Positions 28,408 to 39,540 of a DNA stretch of 64,000 nucleotides are shown here, piece by piece. The position numbers and the translations under genes are program-made. Every line of letters starts with the position of its first letter. Position 1 is the first letter of the stretch. This DNA comes from Anodontia alba (lineage: Eukaryota; Mollusca; Bivalvia; Lucinida; Lucinidae): assembly GCA_964016985.1 (NCBI GenBank), contig OZ024823.1:24497320-24561319 (forward strand), given 5' to 3'. Below the pieces are notes generated by a model. The model was not told the origin of the DNA. It did not search any database and saw only the letters and a program-made list of their open reading frames with translations.

Positions 28408-28620
28408 TTAACCCTTAAAGCGCCAATCACAATTAAAGCAGACGACAATTTTGATTTTTTTATTTTCAAAGAAAACAAGTCTTGACATTTCATGTGAATC
28501 ATCTGACAAGCAGATGATTCACATGAAATATCAAAACTTGTTTTCTCTTAAAAATAAAAAATGAAAAATATTAGATTGTCTTCTGCTGCAAATTTTGCTT
28601 ACTGACAGATAACTTTTTAA
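28408..28620. mobile_element. hpG piggyBac-like MITE
   Basis: hpG ends are TTAACCCTTAAAGCGCC with a core TCATGTGAATCATCTG palindrome. The left end is intact here, the right end diverged. Confidence 0.75.
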
Positions 28621-28833
28621 CCTTTACCACTCTCTGGGCTGATTCAGCAGACAACAAATTAGATGACATTTTTCTTATTCTCTTCCAGAAAACAGGATCT
28701 GACATTTCAGGCAAATTGTCTCCACTAAAGACAATTTGCATGAAATGTCAAAATCTGTTTTCTGGAAAAAATAAGAAAAAAATATTCCAAAATGTCTTCT
28801 GCTGAATTTTTTACCCAGAGTGCTAAGCGTTAA
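28617..28833. mobile_element. hpH MITE, complete
   Basis: TTAACCTTTACCACTCTCTG to GTGCTAAGCGTTAA, abutting the hpG. Core arms AGACAATTTGCATGAAATG are matched. Confidence 0.82.
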
Positions 28834-28987
28834 AGTAGTGTTTCCTTATTTTTTAACAACAGGACTCAACAAGTCATCCAAATGGTTTTGTCTTCTCAAT
28901 GAATATAATTTGAATCAAATGTCAATCAAAGCTCTATTCCTTGAGAAAAAGAATAGAAAATATTGCATTAAGCCTAAAAGCATGATG

Positions 28988-29075
28988 GTATTGGACTGAC
29001 CCGAGCAAACAGTGCAGATCAGGATCTAACCACTCCTTTAGAAGCATTCTAATCTGGATCTACACTGTTTGCCTT
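28988..29075. mobile_element. hpF core fragment
   Basis: TATTGGACTGACCCGAGC to GATCTACACTGTTTGCC. The loop differs (CTTTAGAAGC). Confidence 0.65.
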
Positions 29076-29261
29076 GCAGTCCTTCTACTTAGCCTCATCA
29101 TCAAATGGGCGATCAAAAGTTTGAATAAGCATGGTGTCTGAAGGTGCCTGAATAGTCTGATTAATCATCAATCTGTTGGAATTCGACAATTTGGTTTTAC
29201 CTTAAAAATACCTAAAGTATGTCAAACTCTGAAGAAAAATATGTCCGCTAATTTTGACTAT

Positions 29262-29345
29262 AGCAGGGTTCTAGTTAACATATCCACTACAAACAGTTCT
29301 GTGAGGATAACATGTCCACTACAAACAAACTTGTGACAGCAACGT
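29262..29345. repeat. three-unit minisatellite
   Basis: Variants of ACATGTCCACTACAAACA followed by CTTGTGAC repeat three times at about 30-bp spacing. Confidence 0.75.
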
Positions 29346-29558
29346 GTCCACCACACACAGTCTTGTGACAAAACTAGAAGCTGTAGATGACAGATTCCCA
29401 GCCAATGGCAAGTTAACAATCTGCGGCTCTAAATCTGTGACACACCCAAGATTCCATGTGAACAGCAAAGATCTGGAGCAGCCTGCCTGAGGTAATCTAG
29501 CCTGGGTTTTCACTGTGCGCAAACACAAGATCTGCACCTACAAGACTATATTACATAC

Positions 29559-29747
29559 ATCTTGTAAGTCTGGGTATTCTACAAATGTTTTTCTGATTTC
29601 TTCATGAAAACGTATGCTGTGGGTAGCCATTTGAAGCGCCTCAAAGAGATGCTTCAAATGGCTACCCACATCACAGGCTTTTATGGAGAAATAAGAAAAA
29701 TGGCAGTCCTTTTTGGCTGAAAAAGGTGCCTTCTCTGGAGCCTTAGT
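29559..29747. mobile_element. hpA MITE, variant core
   Basis: Core arm reads GGGTAGCCATTTGAAGCGCC on both sides, a matched change from CTCATTAG. The ends are diverged. Confidence 0.75.
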
Positions 29748-29792
29748 GTTTACAGCAAACAGCAAAGACCCAGACCGGTCTGGTACTCAAAC

Positions 29793-29942
29793 TTAAACTG
29801 CAGCAGACATTTTAAAATAGTTTTCTCATTTTCACAGAAAAATAAAATTCGACATTTCTTTCAAATTGAATGAAATGTCAACCTTCATTTTCTGTGTAAA
29901 ATAAGAAAAGTACCTATAATCTGTCATCTGCTGGCTAAAGAT
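29793..29942. mobile_element. hpH MITE, degraded
   Basis: CAGCAGACATTTTAAAATAG at the left, ATCTGTCATCTGCTGG at the right. Confidence 0.6.
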
Positions 29943-30230
29943 TAATAATACAACCTCCAAGTTAAATTTACCTTATGTCGTATGTGAACAGTATAGACCC
30001 AGACCAGCTATTATATAAAGCCTGATTCACACAGGGATTACACTGGTCATTTACATAAAAAAGATTTACGAGCGAACAGCATACACCCTGTTCTCAGACC
30101 AGACTACACAAACAGACTGATCTTGGTCCATGATGGTCATGTATGTGGACACATGTGAGGAGGTTCTTTGGAGGGGCTGTTCTGGAACAAGCGTGGTGTT
30201 ACCCCCATGTGCTTCCAATGTACTACGTAC

Positions 30231-30318
30231 CTAAGGTGGAAATTCTGTACATTTACATTCTTGTATGGAGCTGTTTTTCTTTGGCACCATAACAACAGGC
30301 CTTCCTTAGCTGTCAGCT
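30231..30318 (-). CDS. ACTN: alpha-actinin exon 5 (CH1-CH2 junction)
   Basis: 88 bp reading (E)[19 protein letters not shown] then NVNVQNFHL plus AG of a Ser codon. This is the start of CH2 and its actin-binding helix. The acceptor is TCTATTTTCAG and the donor GTACGT. The split Ser codon completes with either C (exon 6a) or T (exon 6b). Most alpha-actinins have Ser after the two Glu residues (TSAKEG); Leu here is a minor variation. No earlier exon was recognised to the right. Confidence 0.95.
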
Positions 30319-30360
30319 CTGAAAATAGAACAAATACCATTCTCATACCTGTCATAACTC

Positions 30361-30571
30361 ATAGCTCTAGATATGGCACTTTTTTTTTCTTTCTTTCTTT
30401 TTTTTTTCCCAACCGAAAACTGATAATTTTCTTATTTCTGCATAAAAACATATGTTGTGGGTACTCATTAGAAGCGCCTTGCCAAGGCGCTTCTAATGAG
30501 TACCACAACAAACGTGTTTGTGCAGAAATAAGAAAAATATTTACTTGATACCCTCTCTTATCTGGAGCCAT
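30361..30571. mobile_element. hpA MITE close to exon 5 acceptor
   Basis: ATAGCTCTAGATATGGC to CTTATCTGGAGCC. Arms around GCGCCTTGCCAAGGCGC are near perfect. Its left end is only 42 bases upstream, in gene sense, of exon 5. Confidence 0.88.
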
Positions 30572-30608
30572 AAAGGTAGCTTTGATCTTGATAGTGTGCA
30601 TAAACATT

Positions 30609-30792
30609 CATAACTTTAGATAAGGCACCTTTTTTTTCAATCAAAAAAGCATTAATATTTTTCTTTATTCTGCACAAAAAGCAAACATTGTGGGTATTCC
30701 TTAGAAGCACCTAAATGAGGCTGTTTGAAAGAGTGCAAGATCATATTAGGGAGAAAAAGGAAATTATTTATCTGGATATCTACAGCTAAACT
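30609..30792. mobile_element. hpA MITE, degraded right arm
   Basis: CATAACTTTAGATAAGGC to TTATCTGGATATCTACAGC. Only the left arm of the core is readable. Confidence 0.6.
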
Positions 30793-31139
30793 GCATATAC
30801 AGAAAACGGTAGTTTTTCCGGCAATGAGTCTGAAAATGCCACTGTCATGCCTGTCATAACATACCTCTATTTTCACTTCACTACTGGGAAAATCTCTGCA
30901 GTAAATTTGAAAACAGTCGACCCTTAAAACTACCAGCAGACTTATTTTAGACAAGATTCTATTTATTATTCAAAGGAAATGAGGTTTGATATTTCATGTG
31001 AATCATCTGCACGTACAAATGGCTCTTGCCCTATCATAAGTCAAATCAGTATGATGCTCTAATGCCAAAAAGCTATACAGCACCTTTGTACCAGTCAAAT
31101 GCCTTCAAGGTGAAGATGGTGATAATGTGGTAATATTTA

Positions 31140-31440
31140 GGCCCCAAAATTCTCCATAGTAATACTTGTTATGGGTGCTCATTAGAAGCACCTTGGTAAG
31201 GCACTTCTAATGCAGGGATGTAAAATTCCACTCACTCACTCGCATTTGCAAATAAATTTTACGGCAGGGTGAACGAAATTTTCAGACCTTTCTTCACTTT
31301 TTCTTCATTTTTAGCACCTAAATGAAAAATTTAGACCATTAGGGCGAGTAAGTTTTGAGAGAATTTTACACCTCTGTAATGAGTATTCACAATGTATGTT
31401 TTACTGAGAAATAAGAAAAAAATATCCCAGAATTATCATC
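31140..31440. mobile_element. hpB-like core split by a small MITE
   Basis: GTGCTCATTAGAAGCACC...GGCACTTCTAATG, then the insert, then TAATGAGTATTCACAATG and ATCCCAGAATTATCATC. Confidence 0.65.
31213..31376. mobile_element. small hAT-like MITE nested in hpB
   Basis: Inverted ends CAGGGATGTAAAATTCC and (opposite strand) CAGAGGTGTAAAATTC. TAATG borders both sides, shorter than the 8 bp usual for hAT, so class is tentative. Confidence 0.65.
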
Positions 31441-31670
31441 AGATACACACCTGTACCTGACCCTAAGCTAGTCAGGTTAAGCTTTCTGGGTAGAAAGTTT
31501 CATTGTTTGCAGAAAGCTTTACTTTTTGCAGAAGAGTTGCCAACAAAAAGATGATAATACCACCTTCATGTTTTATGTTTTCCACATGTTAGAAATTACC
31601 AGCTATTTGAAGTGCAAACATACATTACTCAAAACACAAATAAACTATTCCTGGCTTCTAATGCATCATG

Positions 31671-32040
31671 TATTTACCCTAACTATTCAGATAAGAGGGG
31701 GTATCCACATAACAGTTTTCTTATTTCCTGACAAAAACATATGTTGTGGGTACTAATTAAAAGCGCCTCACTGAGGCACTTCTAATGAGTACTTACAACA
31801 TATGTTTTTGTCAAGAAATTTATAAGAAAGCTATCAATACTTTTCAGTTGAAAAAAGTACCTTAACTGGAACTGTGTAATAATTCTGACAGACACATCTG
31901 GGCAAACAGTGTAGACCATGACTAGAAGCTATGGCCAGGGTCTACAATATTTGCCACTCATCCATATCAGCAGGTAGTAAAATAGCTGTGTTCAAGGATG
32001 GAGGCATTAGGATGTCCCACTACTCAAGGTAAACATGGTA
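31671..32040. mobile_element. hpF copy split by hpA
   Basis: TATTTACCCTAACTATT at the left, CTGACAGACACATCTGGGC after the hpA, and CTCAAGGTAAACATGGTA at the right end. Confidence 0.78.
31684..31874. mobile_element. hpA MITE nested in hpF
   Basis: TTCAGATAAGAGGGGG to CCTTAACTGGAACTG. Arms around GCGCCTCACTGAGGCAC. Confidence 0.82.
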
Positions 32041-32254
32041 AAATACACAGCTTCAGGTTTGCACAATAAATTCAACATGGTTCTAGATAACAAGAAGAAA
32101 TAAAGAAAATAATGTCTCTTCATAGATCTAGATAAGATATTTGTTATGGAATGTGGGTGGGTGGGTGGGGGGTGGGGGCGCAGTTATTTTCCTAATTTTC
32201 GTAAGATAAGTTGCTTGTACAATAAGACAATTCTAGTGAGTACTGCAATAAAGC

Positions 32255-32488
32255 ATAGCTCTAGATCAGAGGAGTATCTGGTTGTTATTCTTATTTCTGA
32301 ACACAAAAACATTATCTTTTGGGTTACATACATTTAAAGTGCCTAGCAGAGGCACTTCTATGAGTAACCACAAATATTTTCAGAGAAAAAAAGATAAAAT
32401 TTTGTATTGAAATAAGAAAACCTCAACACTTCTTCATTAAAAATAAGTCTTTTCCATCAAAAAATAAGTACCTTATCTGAAACTATGA
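32255..32488. mobile_element. hpA MITE with duplicated right flank
   Basis: ATAGCTCTAGATCAGAGG to CCTTATCTGAAACTATG. Two AAATAAG-type blocks follow the core. hpA-end fragments and a GGGTGGGTGGG tract (about 32080-32180) lie just left. Confidence 0.7.
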
Positions 32489-32653
32489 CATTTTTTGGCA
32501 AAAATAAAAATATATTTATCTAGAACATCTTAACTAGAGCTTTGGGTTGATTAAACATATTAATCTTATTTGGAGCTCTGTAAATACTCCACATGTTCAT
32601 TTCATCTAGATAAAATGGAAGCTGTCCCCAGTGGCTACAATATTAATGTAAAA

Positions 32654-32838
32654 GTCTAGATAAGACAGGTATTCCGATAAATATTTGTTTTATTTCTCCA
32701 GAAAAACATATGTTGTGGTACTCATCAGAAGTGCATCACTGAGGCAATGCTAATAAGCACCCACAACATACATTTTGAGGAGAAATGATAAAATATCAAC
32801 ACTTTTGGTCAGAAAACATCACCTTACCTGGAGCTATG
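32654..32838. mobile_element. hpA MITE
   Basis: AGTCTAGATAAGACAGG to CACCTTACCTGGAGCTATG. Confidence 0.78.
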
Positions 32839-32950
32839 TACAAGTCACATGATCAGAAAAAGGCACTTCTGACTTTACATCAAATCAATCTTTTTGCATG
32901 CATGCCCAGCACCTTAGCAAGGCCACATGTCTATTTGCCTACCACGTACG

Positions 32951-33023
32951 TGAGCAAAAAGCATAGGTGCTGGCGAGACTGCGCATATGCGCAGTCTCGC
33001 CAGAACCTATGCTTTTTGCACAA
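32951..33023. repeat. GC-rich perfect-arm palindrome
   Basis: AGCAAAAAGCATAGGT on the left and its complement on the right around CGAGACTGCGCATATGCGC. Only a mismatch or two in about 35-bp arms, and unlike any family here. Confidence 0.85.
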
Positions 33024-33285
33024 GCTAAAGTGGCTCTTTTTCCATGATGTGGCTCACATTGCAACATGTAGCCACCCACCGGCAATGAAAAGATGACACA
33101 GTGATTAGTTATTTACAGTCGTAAGAGTGACAGGTTTTCTTCACTTCAGAATGCAAAATGATCTAATATGAAATCACAACTGAGCACACATGACAATAAT
33201 TTCAGATTCTTTCTCCATGATGACAAGATCAAAATATCTCAGTTCATGGTGGGGGAGAAAGGCAGATGTTTTTATGGACACCCAA

Positions 33286-33473
33286 AGCTACAGATAAGAT
33301 GAATATCGGGTAAATATTTTACTTATTTCTCCATGAAAACATATGTTGTGGGTACTGATTAGACGCCCCTCTCCGAGTTGCTTCTAATGAGTACCAACAA
33401 CGTATGTTTTGGGAGACAAATAAGAAAAATATCAAAACTTTTCTGGTTGAAAAAGTCCCTTATCTGGAGCTAT
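33286..33473. mobile_element. hpA MITE
   Basis: AGCTACAGATAAGATG to CCTTATCTGGAGCTATG. Confidence 0.82.
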
Positions 33474-33494
33474 GCTTACTATAACAACTCTGTA

Positions 33495-33689
33495 CATGTA
33501 TATTGGGACAGATCCCCTGAATAAACAGTGTAGACCCAGGCTTGAAAGCTCCTAATGAGCAATCCGAACAGGATCTGCAGTATACTGTCTGCCACTCAGC
33601 CTGCAATTCTGTGACACATATTTATAGTCATATCAGCATAATTTACAAGTTTTAAAATGGGAAATGTCCCAATGTTTAGAGTTCCAATA
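33495..33689. mobile_element. hpF MITE, diverged
   Basis: TATTGGGACAGATCCCCTG to AATGTCCCAATGTTTAGAG. The stem is only partly complementary. Confidence 0.65.
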
Positions 33690-33750
33690 TTGAATACTAA
33701 GATCACCTGGAATCCTGGGAAACTCATTAGATGAAGGAACCCATAAGCTT

Positions 33751-33971
33751 TTTTTTTTTTTTTTTTGGATTTGGGTTTCACAGCCCTTTCAAGAATATTT
33801 CACTAATATATGGAGCCAATCGTTCATCAAAGGTGGATGAAAACGGGAGAACCCGGTGAAAAACCACCTGACAATCCATAAGGGGAAAGCGAGGCTGGAT
33901 CCACAGCGGCGAGAAACCTAATGGATTAAGAGTCAACTCTCCTATTCACTAGACTACGGGGGCACACAAGT
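33751..33971 (-). mobile_element. SINE-2 copy
   Basis: T run at the left, tRNA-like head at the right (GTAGTCTAGTGAATAGGAG on the minus strand). Perfect duplication CCATAAGCTT at 33741-33750 and 33972-33981. Confidence 0.92.
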
Positions 33972-34199
33972 CCATAAGCTTACTCCTACAAAAGGGCAGC
34001 ACATGTTACAGCCCACAATGCCTTAGATACAGCATATGAAAGATTTGAACTTACTACCTTCAGCATTAATGGCACAAGTTCTGAACTGCAGAGCCTGGAG
34101 CCTGCAGTGTCTAAGAAATGTCCAATAGCATCCCTATTGGTTGTTTCTGCCATAAATAATTATAATGATAACCCAGTGAATGCTTTTGAACAGGTTATA

Positions 34200-34352
34200 G
34201 TATGTACCCAAAATGTTTGGATACCTTAACTCCTTACCATACTTGCCCAAAACTTTCAACAAGTCCATCTGACTACCTGCTGATTTGACTAAAGATTACT
34301 GGATGAGTAGCAAACAGTGGATACCTGATCAGATGCTGCATTTTACAGTAAT
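34200..34352. mobile_element. hpF half element
   Basis: GTATGTACCCAAAATG and CCTTAACTCCTTACCATAC to GCAAACAGTGGATACCTG. Confidence 0.6.
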
Positions 34353-34460
34353 CTAGATGGGATTCAAAACCGTGACCTTGTGATCCGTTCCAAACAGGAG
34401 CCCTAACCGCTCGGCCATGCAGTCTTCCCTGCTCAGCTGCAGAGGCACCAGGCAGCCCTA
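34345..34460 (-). mobile_element. Ser/Leu-tRNA-like SINE head or pseudogene
   Basis: On the minus strand CATGGCCGAGCGGTTAGGG (A box) and GGTTTTGAATCCCATC (B-box-like) at tRNA spacing. No folding acceptor stem, so not a working tRNA gene. Confidence 0.6.
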
Positions 34461-34794
34461 ATGTGAAGGGGCTAGAGAGTTGGCTGTTACAGAGAGGACA
34501 AATATTAAATATATAAATAGCACGTACATCTATGTCTACCAAATATAGGCCATCTGTCACAGAGGTCACCTTGGAAAATAAGAAAAGTGGCTTTCATATA
34601 GAGGTGACTGCTAATGACTGCTTAGAACAATATTTTATGAGGACTAAAGTTCTACACTGTACATTAAGTTTCTTTATGAAACTATGTTCTAGTAATATAA
34701 GCGATTCCAAAAACATGTGGGTGGGTCAATTATGTTTGCAAAAGTTTTTACTCTGAAAAACCCTACTCATATTGAGCTCAATGAAATCAATGAT

Positions 34795-35014
34795 GAGCTC
34801 AACCCAGGTAAGTGGTATCCTGATAAATATTTTTCTTATTTCTCCATGAAAACATATGTTGTGGGTACTCATTAGAAGCACCTCAATGAGGTGCTTCTAA
34901 TGAGTACACATGACATGTTTTCATGGAGAAAGAAGAAAAATATCATTTTCTTCTTTTTTTTTACCAAAAAAAAAAAGAAAAAAAAAAAGCATCTTATATC
35001 TTATCTGCAGCTAT
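34795..35014. mobile_element. hpA MITE
   Basis: Left end unusual (CAACCCAGGTAAGTGG); right end CTTATCTGCAGCTAT preceded by a T/A-rich stretch. Core arms around GCACCTCAATGAGGTGC are near perfect. Confidence 0.82.
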
Positions 35015-35182
35015 ATGGTCTGTAACATGTTGCACTGTCTAGCAGCATAAGTATTTGCAGTCATGCTGAATCCATTATCATTCTTCTTCTCCAGTAGTCA
35101 CACATAAATAGGAAGATACAATCTGGTGTTTATTTATTAATCTGCTTACCATGCAATACACAGTCCAGCAAAAGTCCTCAAG

Positions 35183-35400
35183 GTGAATCAATACACTTTT
35201 AAGGGAGGCAACTCTGTCAAAATGGTTTTGCTCCCTTCTGAAAACGGGTCTACTCTAAAAGATAAGAATTTGCTCCAAATTCTTTCCTTTTAGGGTAGAC
35301 CCCTTTTTAGAAGGGATCTGGTGCGGAGGAAAGCAAACAGGAAGTCACACAAGTTATCTCCCTTGTGCAAACTCACGAAGTGTATCAAGTTTCTTGAAAT
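35183..35400. mobile_element. R1 repeat
   Basis: GGGAGGCAACTCTGTC to AAGTTATCTCCCTTGTGC. The centre holds an inverted pair GGGTCTACTCTAAAAG / CTTTTAGGGTAGACCCC. Confidence 0.65.
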
Positions 35401-36221
35401 CAGAAATGGACAGTATAGTCCATTGCAGAATTATGACATGTCCCGTGTTACAAATAAAGATGTAGGTCAAAATGCAAGAAAGGCCTGGCAATCATTGTAG
35501 ATCCTGATGAGCTGGCTCGATTTTCCTACATCTACACTGTTTGCAAAGGTATTTGTTTTGGACTACAGAAGATATAAAATAATTTGCAGGCCCAACAGCA
35601 ATGTCCCAGAAACTTACGGTCAGTTTTACTTGCCAAAAGCCTGCCAGACAGCTTCCCAGTCAGTTTCATGAGTTTTGAAAAGAAAAATTATTGATTGAAT
35701 CATCAGAATAAAATGCAGAGTAATTGTAATGCCGAAAATTCCTAACCAGATTATATACCTGGTTAATATTAAACTTTATGGTGTTATGCTTATCTTCAGA
35801 GTTAATAAACAGTGCTTCAAGCAATATGAGAAAAGTGCTTCCAACAACTGACAGCTGATGTAAATTATACAAGACTCTTTCTATATTCCTGAGAGCAGTA
35901 TCATGGTTATCATAGGTTGTGAATAGCTTCTGCCTACATAAAATCAGGCAACTCACATAGAAGGCATCTTAGTGCAAGCATGAGCAGTAAAGGCTTAGAT
36001 CAGCCTGCACATCTGTGTAGTTTTATCAGGTTCTTTCGTATATTCCTGCTGGAAGTCTTGACACTGTAGAATCTGCTGGCAAATTGGAGGCCCTGATCAG
36101 ACTGCATGGAAACATCAGCTGATTTTAGTCTTTGCTGTTCACACATGCGCTAAAGCCTCATTTGCATGGGTGCAACCATATCGTGCTTTGATTTCACAGT
36201 TCAACATAAGCTCTTTAACAC
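35400..36221. other. intron, no gene recognised
   Basis: A 96-codon minus frame at 35666-35956 has no family resemblance. A donor-like CTTACGGTC near 35618 did not lead to an actinin-like exon. 35985-36190 resembles the hpM interior (CTTAGATCAGCCTGCACATC). Confidence 0.4.
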
Positions 36222-36441
36222 TTAACCCTTGTCCTGCTGAATAAATTAAGATGCCACGCCCTTTTCAAATTTTCAGCCAATCAGATCATTTGATACTGAC
36301 TGTTGCTATAAATTCACATTCTTTATAGCAAACTGTGCAGATCCAGATCAGTTAGCTTCTTAGAATCCAGAAGCCAACTGATCTGGATCTACACTGTTTG
36401 CAAAGACAGAACATATCCGGGTTGAGCAGGACTAGGGTTAA
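36222..36441. mobile_element. hpE MITE with loop insertion
   Basis: TTAACCCTTGTCCTGCTG to GACTAGGGTTAA. The loop carries an extra AGAATCCAG between the arms. Confidence 0.85.
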
Positions 36442-37460
36442 CAATGATTTGATAATATCTTTCTTTTATCCTGTCTGTCTCAACATTCCCTCCAAAACAC
36501 ATACATATGTAGTAATATATATCTATTTATGTAAGGGTATATCTATCAGGTAGGGGGGTGGTTGGGTGAGGTAAAGGTGTTGTGTAGCTTATGTCACCGT
36601 GGCGTCAAACTAATATTGGCTTACAGTTGGGCAAGCAGCAGGTTAGGGTAGAGGGGGATGTTTTTATTTCTTCTATTTCTTCACTTTCATTCATTTTTCT
36701 TTCTCCCCTGTCCTTCTGTTTCATCTCCTCTACTGTCTCTTCTAGCTCTCTTCTCCCTTTCTCTGGGAGACAACACAAACTGACCCACAAGGGTTGGCCT
36801 TTTGTTAAACCCCAACTCAATCAATAGCTTTTATGTAAGGGTATATGTAATTTTAAAACTTATTTACTCTGTCAAGATACCATCTAATTTGTACCATGAG
36901 AGAAAATGGTTTTCAGGGCAACTGAGGACAGTGAAGACAGGTAAGCTCACCAAATACCTCTTACTGAAAATTATAGCGCACAACACTATGAAGGGCCTTT
37001 ACCATTGTAATATAAAGAAAGATTGGTTTTCTCATGATCTGAAAGACACAGGGAACTTGGTACATGGATTACTAGCATGTCTTTAAGTATACATTAACAT
37101 CTCACTGATCATTCAGCACATAATGGAGATAAGGTGATCTTAAATTTGTGTAAAGTATCACTTTACCAAAGTCGCCATTGAGGTTTAGACTGTTCTCTTC
37201 CAACACACCTCATGAACAAAAAGATTTTTTTTCGTGTTATGCAATATTTTTTTTACAAACTAACCTACCTTTTCCCTCACAATTATTGAGTATAGTACAA
37301 AACCGTTTATGTTTAATTTGAATACTGCGTTCTTAAAACAGAATTTGAAAAATAAAAATGGCAGAAAACAGTTCATTTACTTCCCGTTTATAGAAAAGCT
37401 TCAACCCTCTACATTTCCTTATATTGTCAAAATTACAGGCATGCCATTTTCAAATATAGA
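36442..37460. other. intron, largely unique
   Basis: A pyrimidine-rich tract at 36655-36770 (TTCTTC/TCTCCC repeats). No exon or family-assignable repeat identified. Confidence 0.45.
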
Positions 37461-37462
37461 TA

Positions 37463-37797
37463 CAGTCGACTCTCATTATCTCGAACTCCAAGGGACTCTA
37501 TGAAACACTTCGAGATATCCGTACTTCGACATATCAGATTTGCGGAACTGAGGAAAACATTTAATCGAACAACCACATTTAACAGAATGAATATGTAATT
37601 TGACTCCTACAAGTTAGAGATATATTGAAAATATTGTGGAAAAGAGGAGAAATTGCTCCTAAGGAGCAATTTCTCCTCTTTTCCACAATATTTTGTTGCC
37701 TGTTGGTAGATCTCTGTTTTATAACAGGGACCAGATTTTCACTTCGAGATAAGCGGTTATTCGAGATAAGCGAGTTCGAGATAACGAGAGTCGACTG
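37463..37797. mobile_element. hpJ pogo/Tigger-like MITE
   Basis: TA-flanked, with ends CAGTCGACTCTCATTATC and, inverted, CAGTCGACTCTCGTTATC. Further TTCGAGATA repeats lie within both arms. TA duplication and CAGT ends suggest the pogo branch of Tc1/mariner. Confidence 0.85.
37628..37694. repeat. perfect 67-bp palindrome inside hpJ
   Basis: AAAATATTGTGGAAAAGAGG on the left is exactly complemented on the right, with the axis at CTCCTAAGGAG near 37661. Confidence 0.92.
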
Positions 37798-37931
37798 TAT
37801 ATATCAAAATATTTTTATCTGCTTCACCTTGTATGTAAAACCAGTATTTTATGACTTTATTAAAAATGTGTTCACCAGTAACTACCAATATAGCTGGCCA
37901 TTTTATCCTTAAATAACAGTAGCCACTAAGC

Positions 37932-38121
37932 AAATCTCCAGATAAGTCACTTTTTTCAATCGAGAAGTATTCATATTTTTCTTATTTCTCTGTGAAAAAA
38001 ATTATGCTGTGGGTACTCATATGAAGTGCCTCACAGTGGTGCTGCTAATGAGTACCACAACATATATTTTTGTGGAGAAATAAGAAAAATATTTACAGAG
38101 ACCCTCTTATCTGTAGCTATG
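37932..38121. mobile_element. hpA MITE
   Basis: AATCTCCAGATAAGTC to CTTATCTGTAGCTATG. Confidence 0.82.
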
Positions 38122-38407
38122 AGATAACCTCAGTAGAATGTGTTGCACAGCTTATACAGGTAATAATGAGTGAACTTTCAGCTGTATTACAGCAGAGCAT
38201 TTTCTCACACTCCTGGAGGTACTACACTAAAAACCAACTTGGATGAGATGCAGCAACAGTTGTCTTATTATTTCATTTCATTAATCTGCAACAGATGCTT
38301 TACAAGCATAAATTATGCAGTGCCCTTGAACAAAACAAACAAATCACTGGCAGTAAGAATGTTTCAACCCAGCCCTTCCTGGCCAAATTCAACTATGACA
38401 CTGACAG

Positions 38408-38538
38408 TAAATTTCTTATTTTTCCATAAGTAATTCATTACAAATTAGGAGATAATTTGCAAGAAATGTCAAACTCATTTTCTGGCAAAAATAAGGGGAA
38501 AAAATCAAAATGTTGTCGGCTGAAACTTTACCCAGGGA
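38408..38538. mobile_element. hpH MITE, partial
   Basis: GGAGATAATTTGCAAGAAATG and AATGTTGTCGGCTG to TTTACCCAGGG. The left end is lost. Confidence 0.6.
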
Positions 38539-38539
38539 A

Positions 38540-38703
38540 ACCATATTTATTAGGACAGTCAGGTGTGAGCAAGTAGTGGACTCCGACCAAATGTCTCAGA
38601 ATGATGTATACCAACATGGTGTAACTGTTTGCTACACATCCTGCAGTATTTTAGATGTGTCAACAGGTAGTGAAATGGATGTGTTCAAATGTTAGGATAA
38701 GTA
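38540..38703. mobile_element. hpF MITE, diverged
   Basis: ACCATATTTATTAGGACAG to ATGTTAGGATAAGTATG. The core palindrome is mostly lost. Confidence 0.65.
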
Positions 38704-38906
38704 TGCTGAATAATTTAATTAGCACACACCCATTTCTGACTATCAGCCAATCAGATTACATCATGTAATGTTTTTGTTGTTTTTTCAAATTCACAAACTG
38801 AATGACAGTGTAGATCCTGATCAGATGGCTTCTTCAGAAGCAATCTGATCAGGATCTACACTGTTTGCAAAGGTAGAGGTTGTCGTGAACAGAAGGATAA
38901 GGGTTA
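38702..38906. mobile_element. hpE MITE, diverged left end
   Basis: AATTTAATTAGCACACACCC at the left, GGATAAGGGTTAA at the right. Stem CAGTGTAGATCCTGATCAG intact. Confidence 0.72.
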
Positions 38907-38911
38907 ATTGA

Positions 38912-39216
38912 TTGACTGAGTTGAGGTTCTATGGCCCAGTCAACCCAATAGGGTCATCATGTCGAGTGTGGTCAGTTAACCTAACCGCACTTTTCCTGGA
39001 TAGGCTTGTCCTCCAAGCAGTTAATCAGTACTTATGCACATTCTTTCATCAGAAACTGACAACTGCCCTTCTTGAATCAGTGGAAAGGAGAGAATGACCA
39101 TAGAAAATATTTCATGATCAATCTCCATGAAAGAATGTTGCCTGACCTAGTGGGGATCAAACACGTGACATTCTATTCACCAGTCTGACGTGCATCCCAC
39201 TGAGCTACCGAGGCTG
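38912..39216 (-). mobile_element. SINE-1 copy, older
   Basis: Complete from tail to tRNA-like head (GGGGATCAAACACGTGAC region, CACTGAGCTACCGAGGC). A 25-bp piece of the head end is duplicated just right (to about 39245). Confidence 0.85.
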
Positions 39217-39252
39217 GCACCAGTGCTGAGCCACTGAGGCTGGCACCAGCGT

Positions 39253-39400
39253 ATGACAAAACCTAAATTAAGACCTGTGCGATCAGCAAAGACTCAGGTC
39301 AGTCAGAACATCCACCCAGTATGGCAAGGGTTCTTCTTCATCCCTCTTAGGATAGCCAGGAGGCTGTCGAAGGCACATGCCATCAGTGAGCCAGTCATGC
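39253..39400. mobile_element. hpN half element
   Basis: GACAAAACCTAAATTAAGAC, CAGCAAAGACTCAGGTC and CATCCACCCAG match the left half of 44968-45204. Confidence 0.6.
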
Positions 39401-39411
39401 TGAGCCAGTCA

Positions 39412-39540
39412 CTTTACCTTGAACGATACTTTTACAAGGCAGGCTTAGTCCTCAGAGTGGTTAACCAGTACATATGTACATTCTTTCCCCAGTAACTGAA
39501 AACTGCCTTTCTTGAATCAGCAGAAGGGAGAGAATGAATA
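39412..39540 (-). mobile_element. SINE-1 internal fragment
   Basis: AGGCTTAGTCCTCAGAGTGG to AGCAGAAGGGAGAGAATGA. Both ends missing. Confidence 0.7.

Noticed and set aside
35666..35956. 96-codon minus-strand open frame as a gene or extra exon
   Set aside because: No recognisable domain, no good bounding splice sites and no match to CH1 of alpha-actinin.
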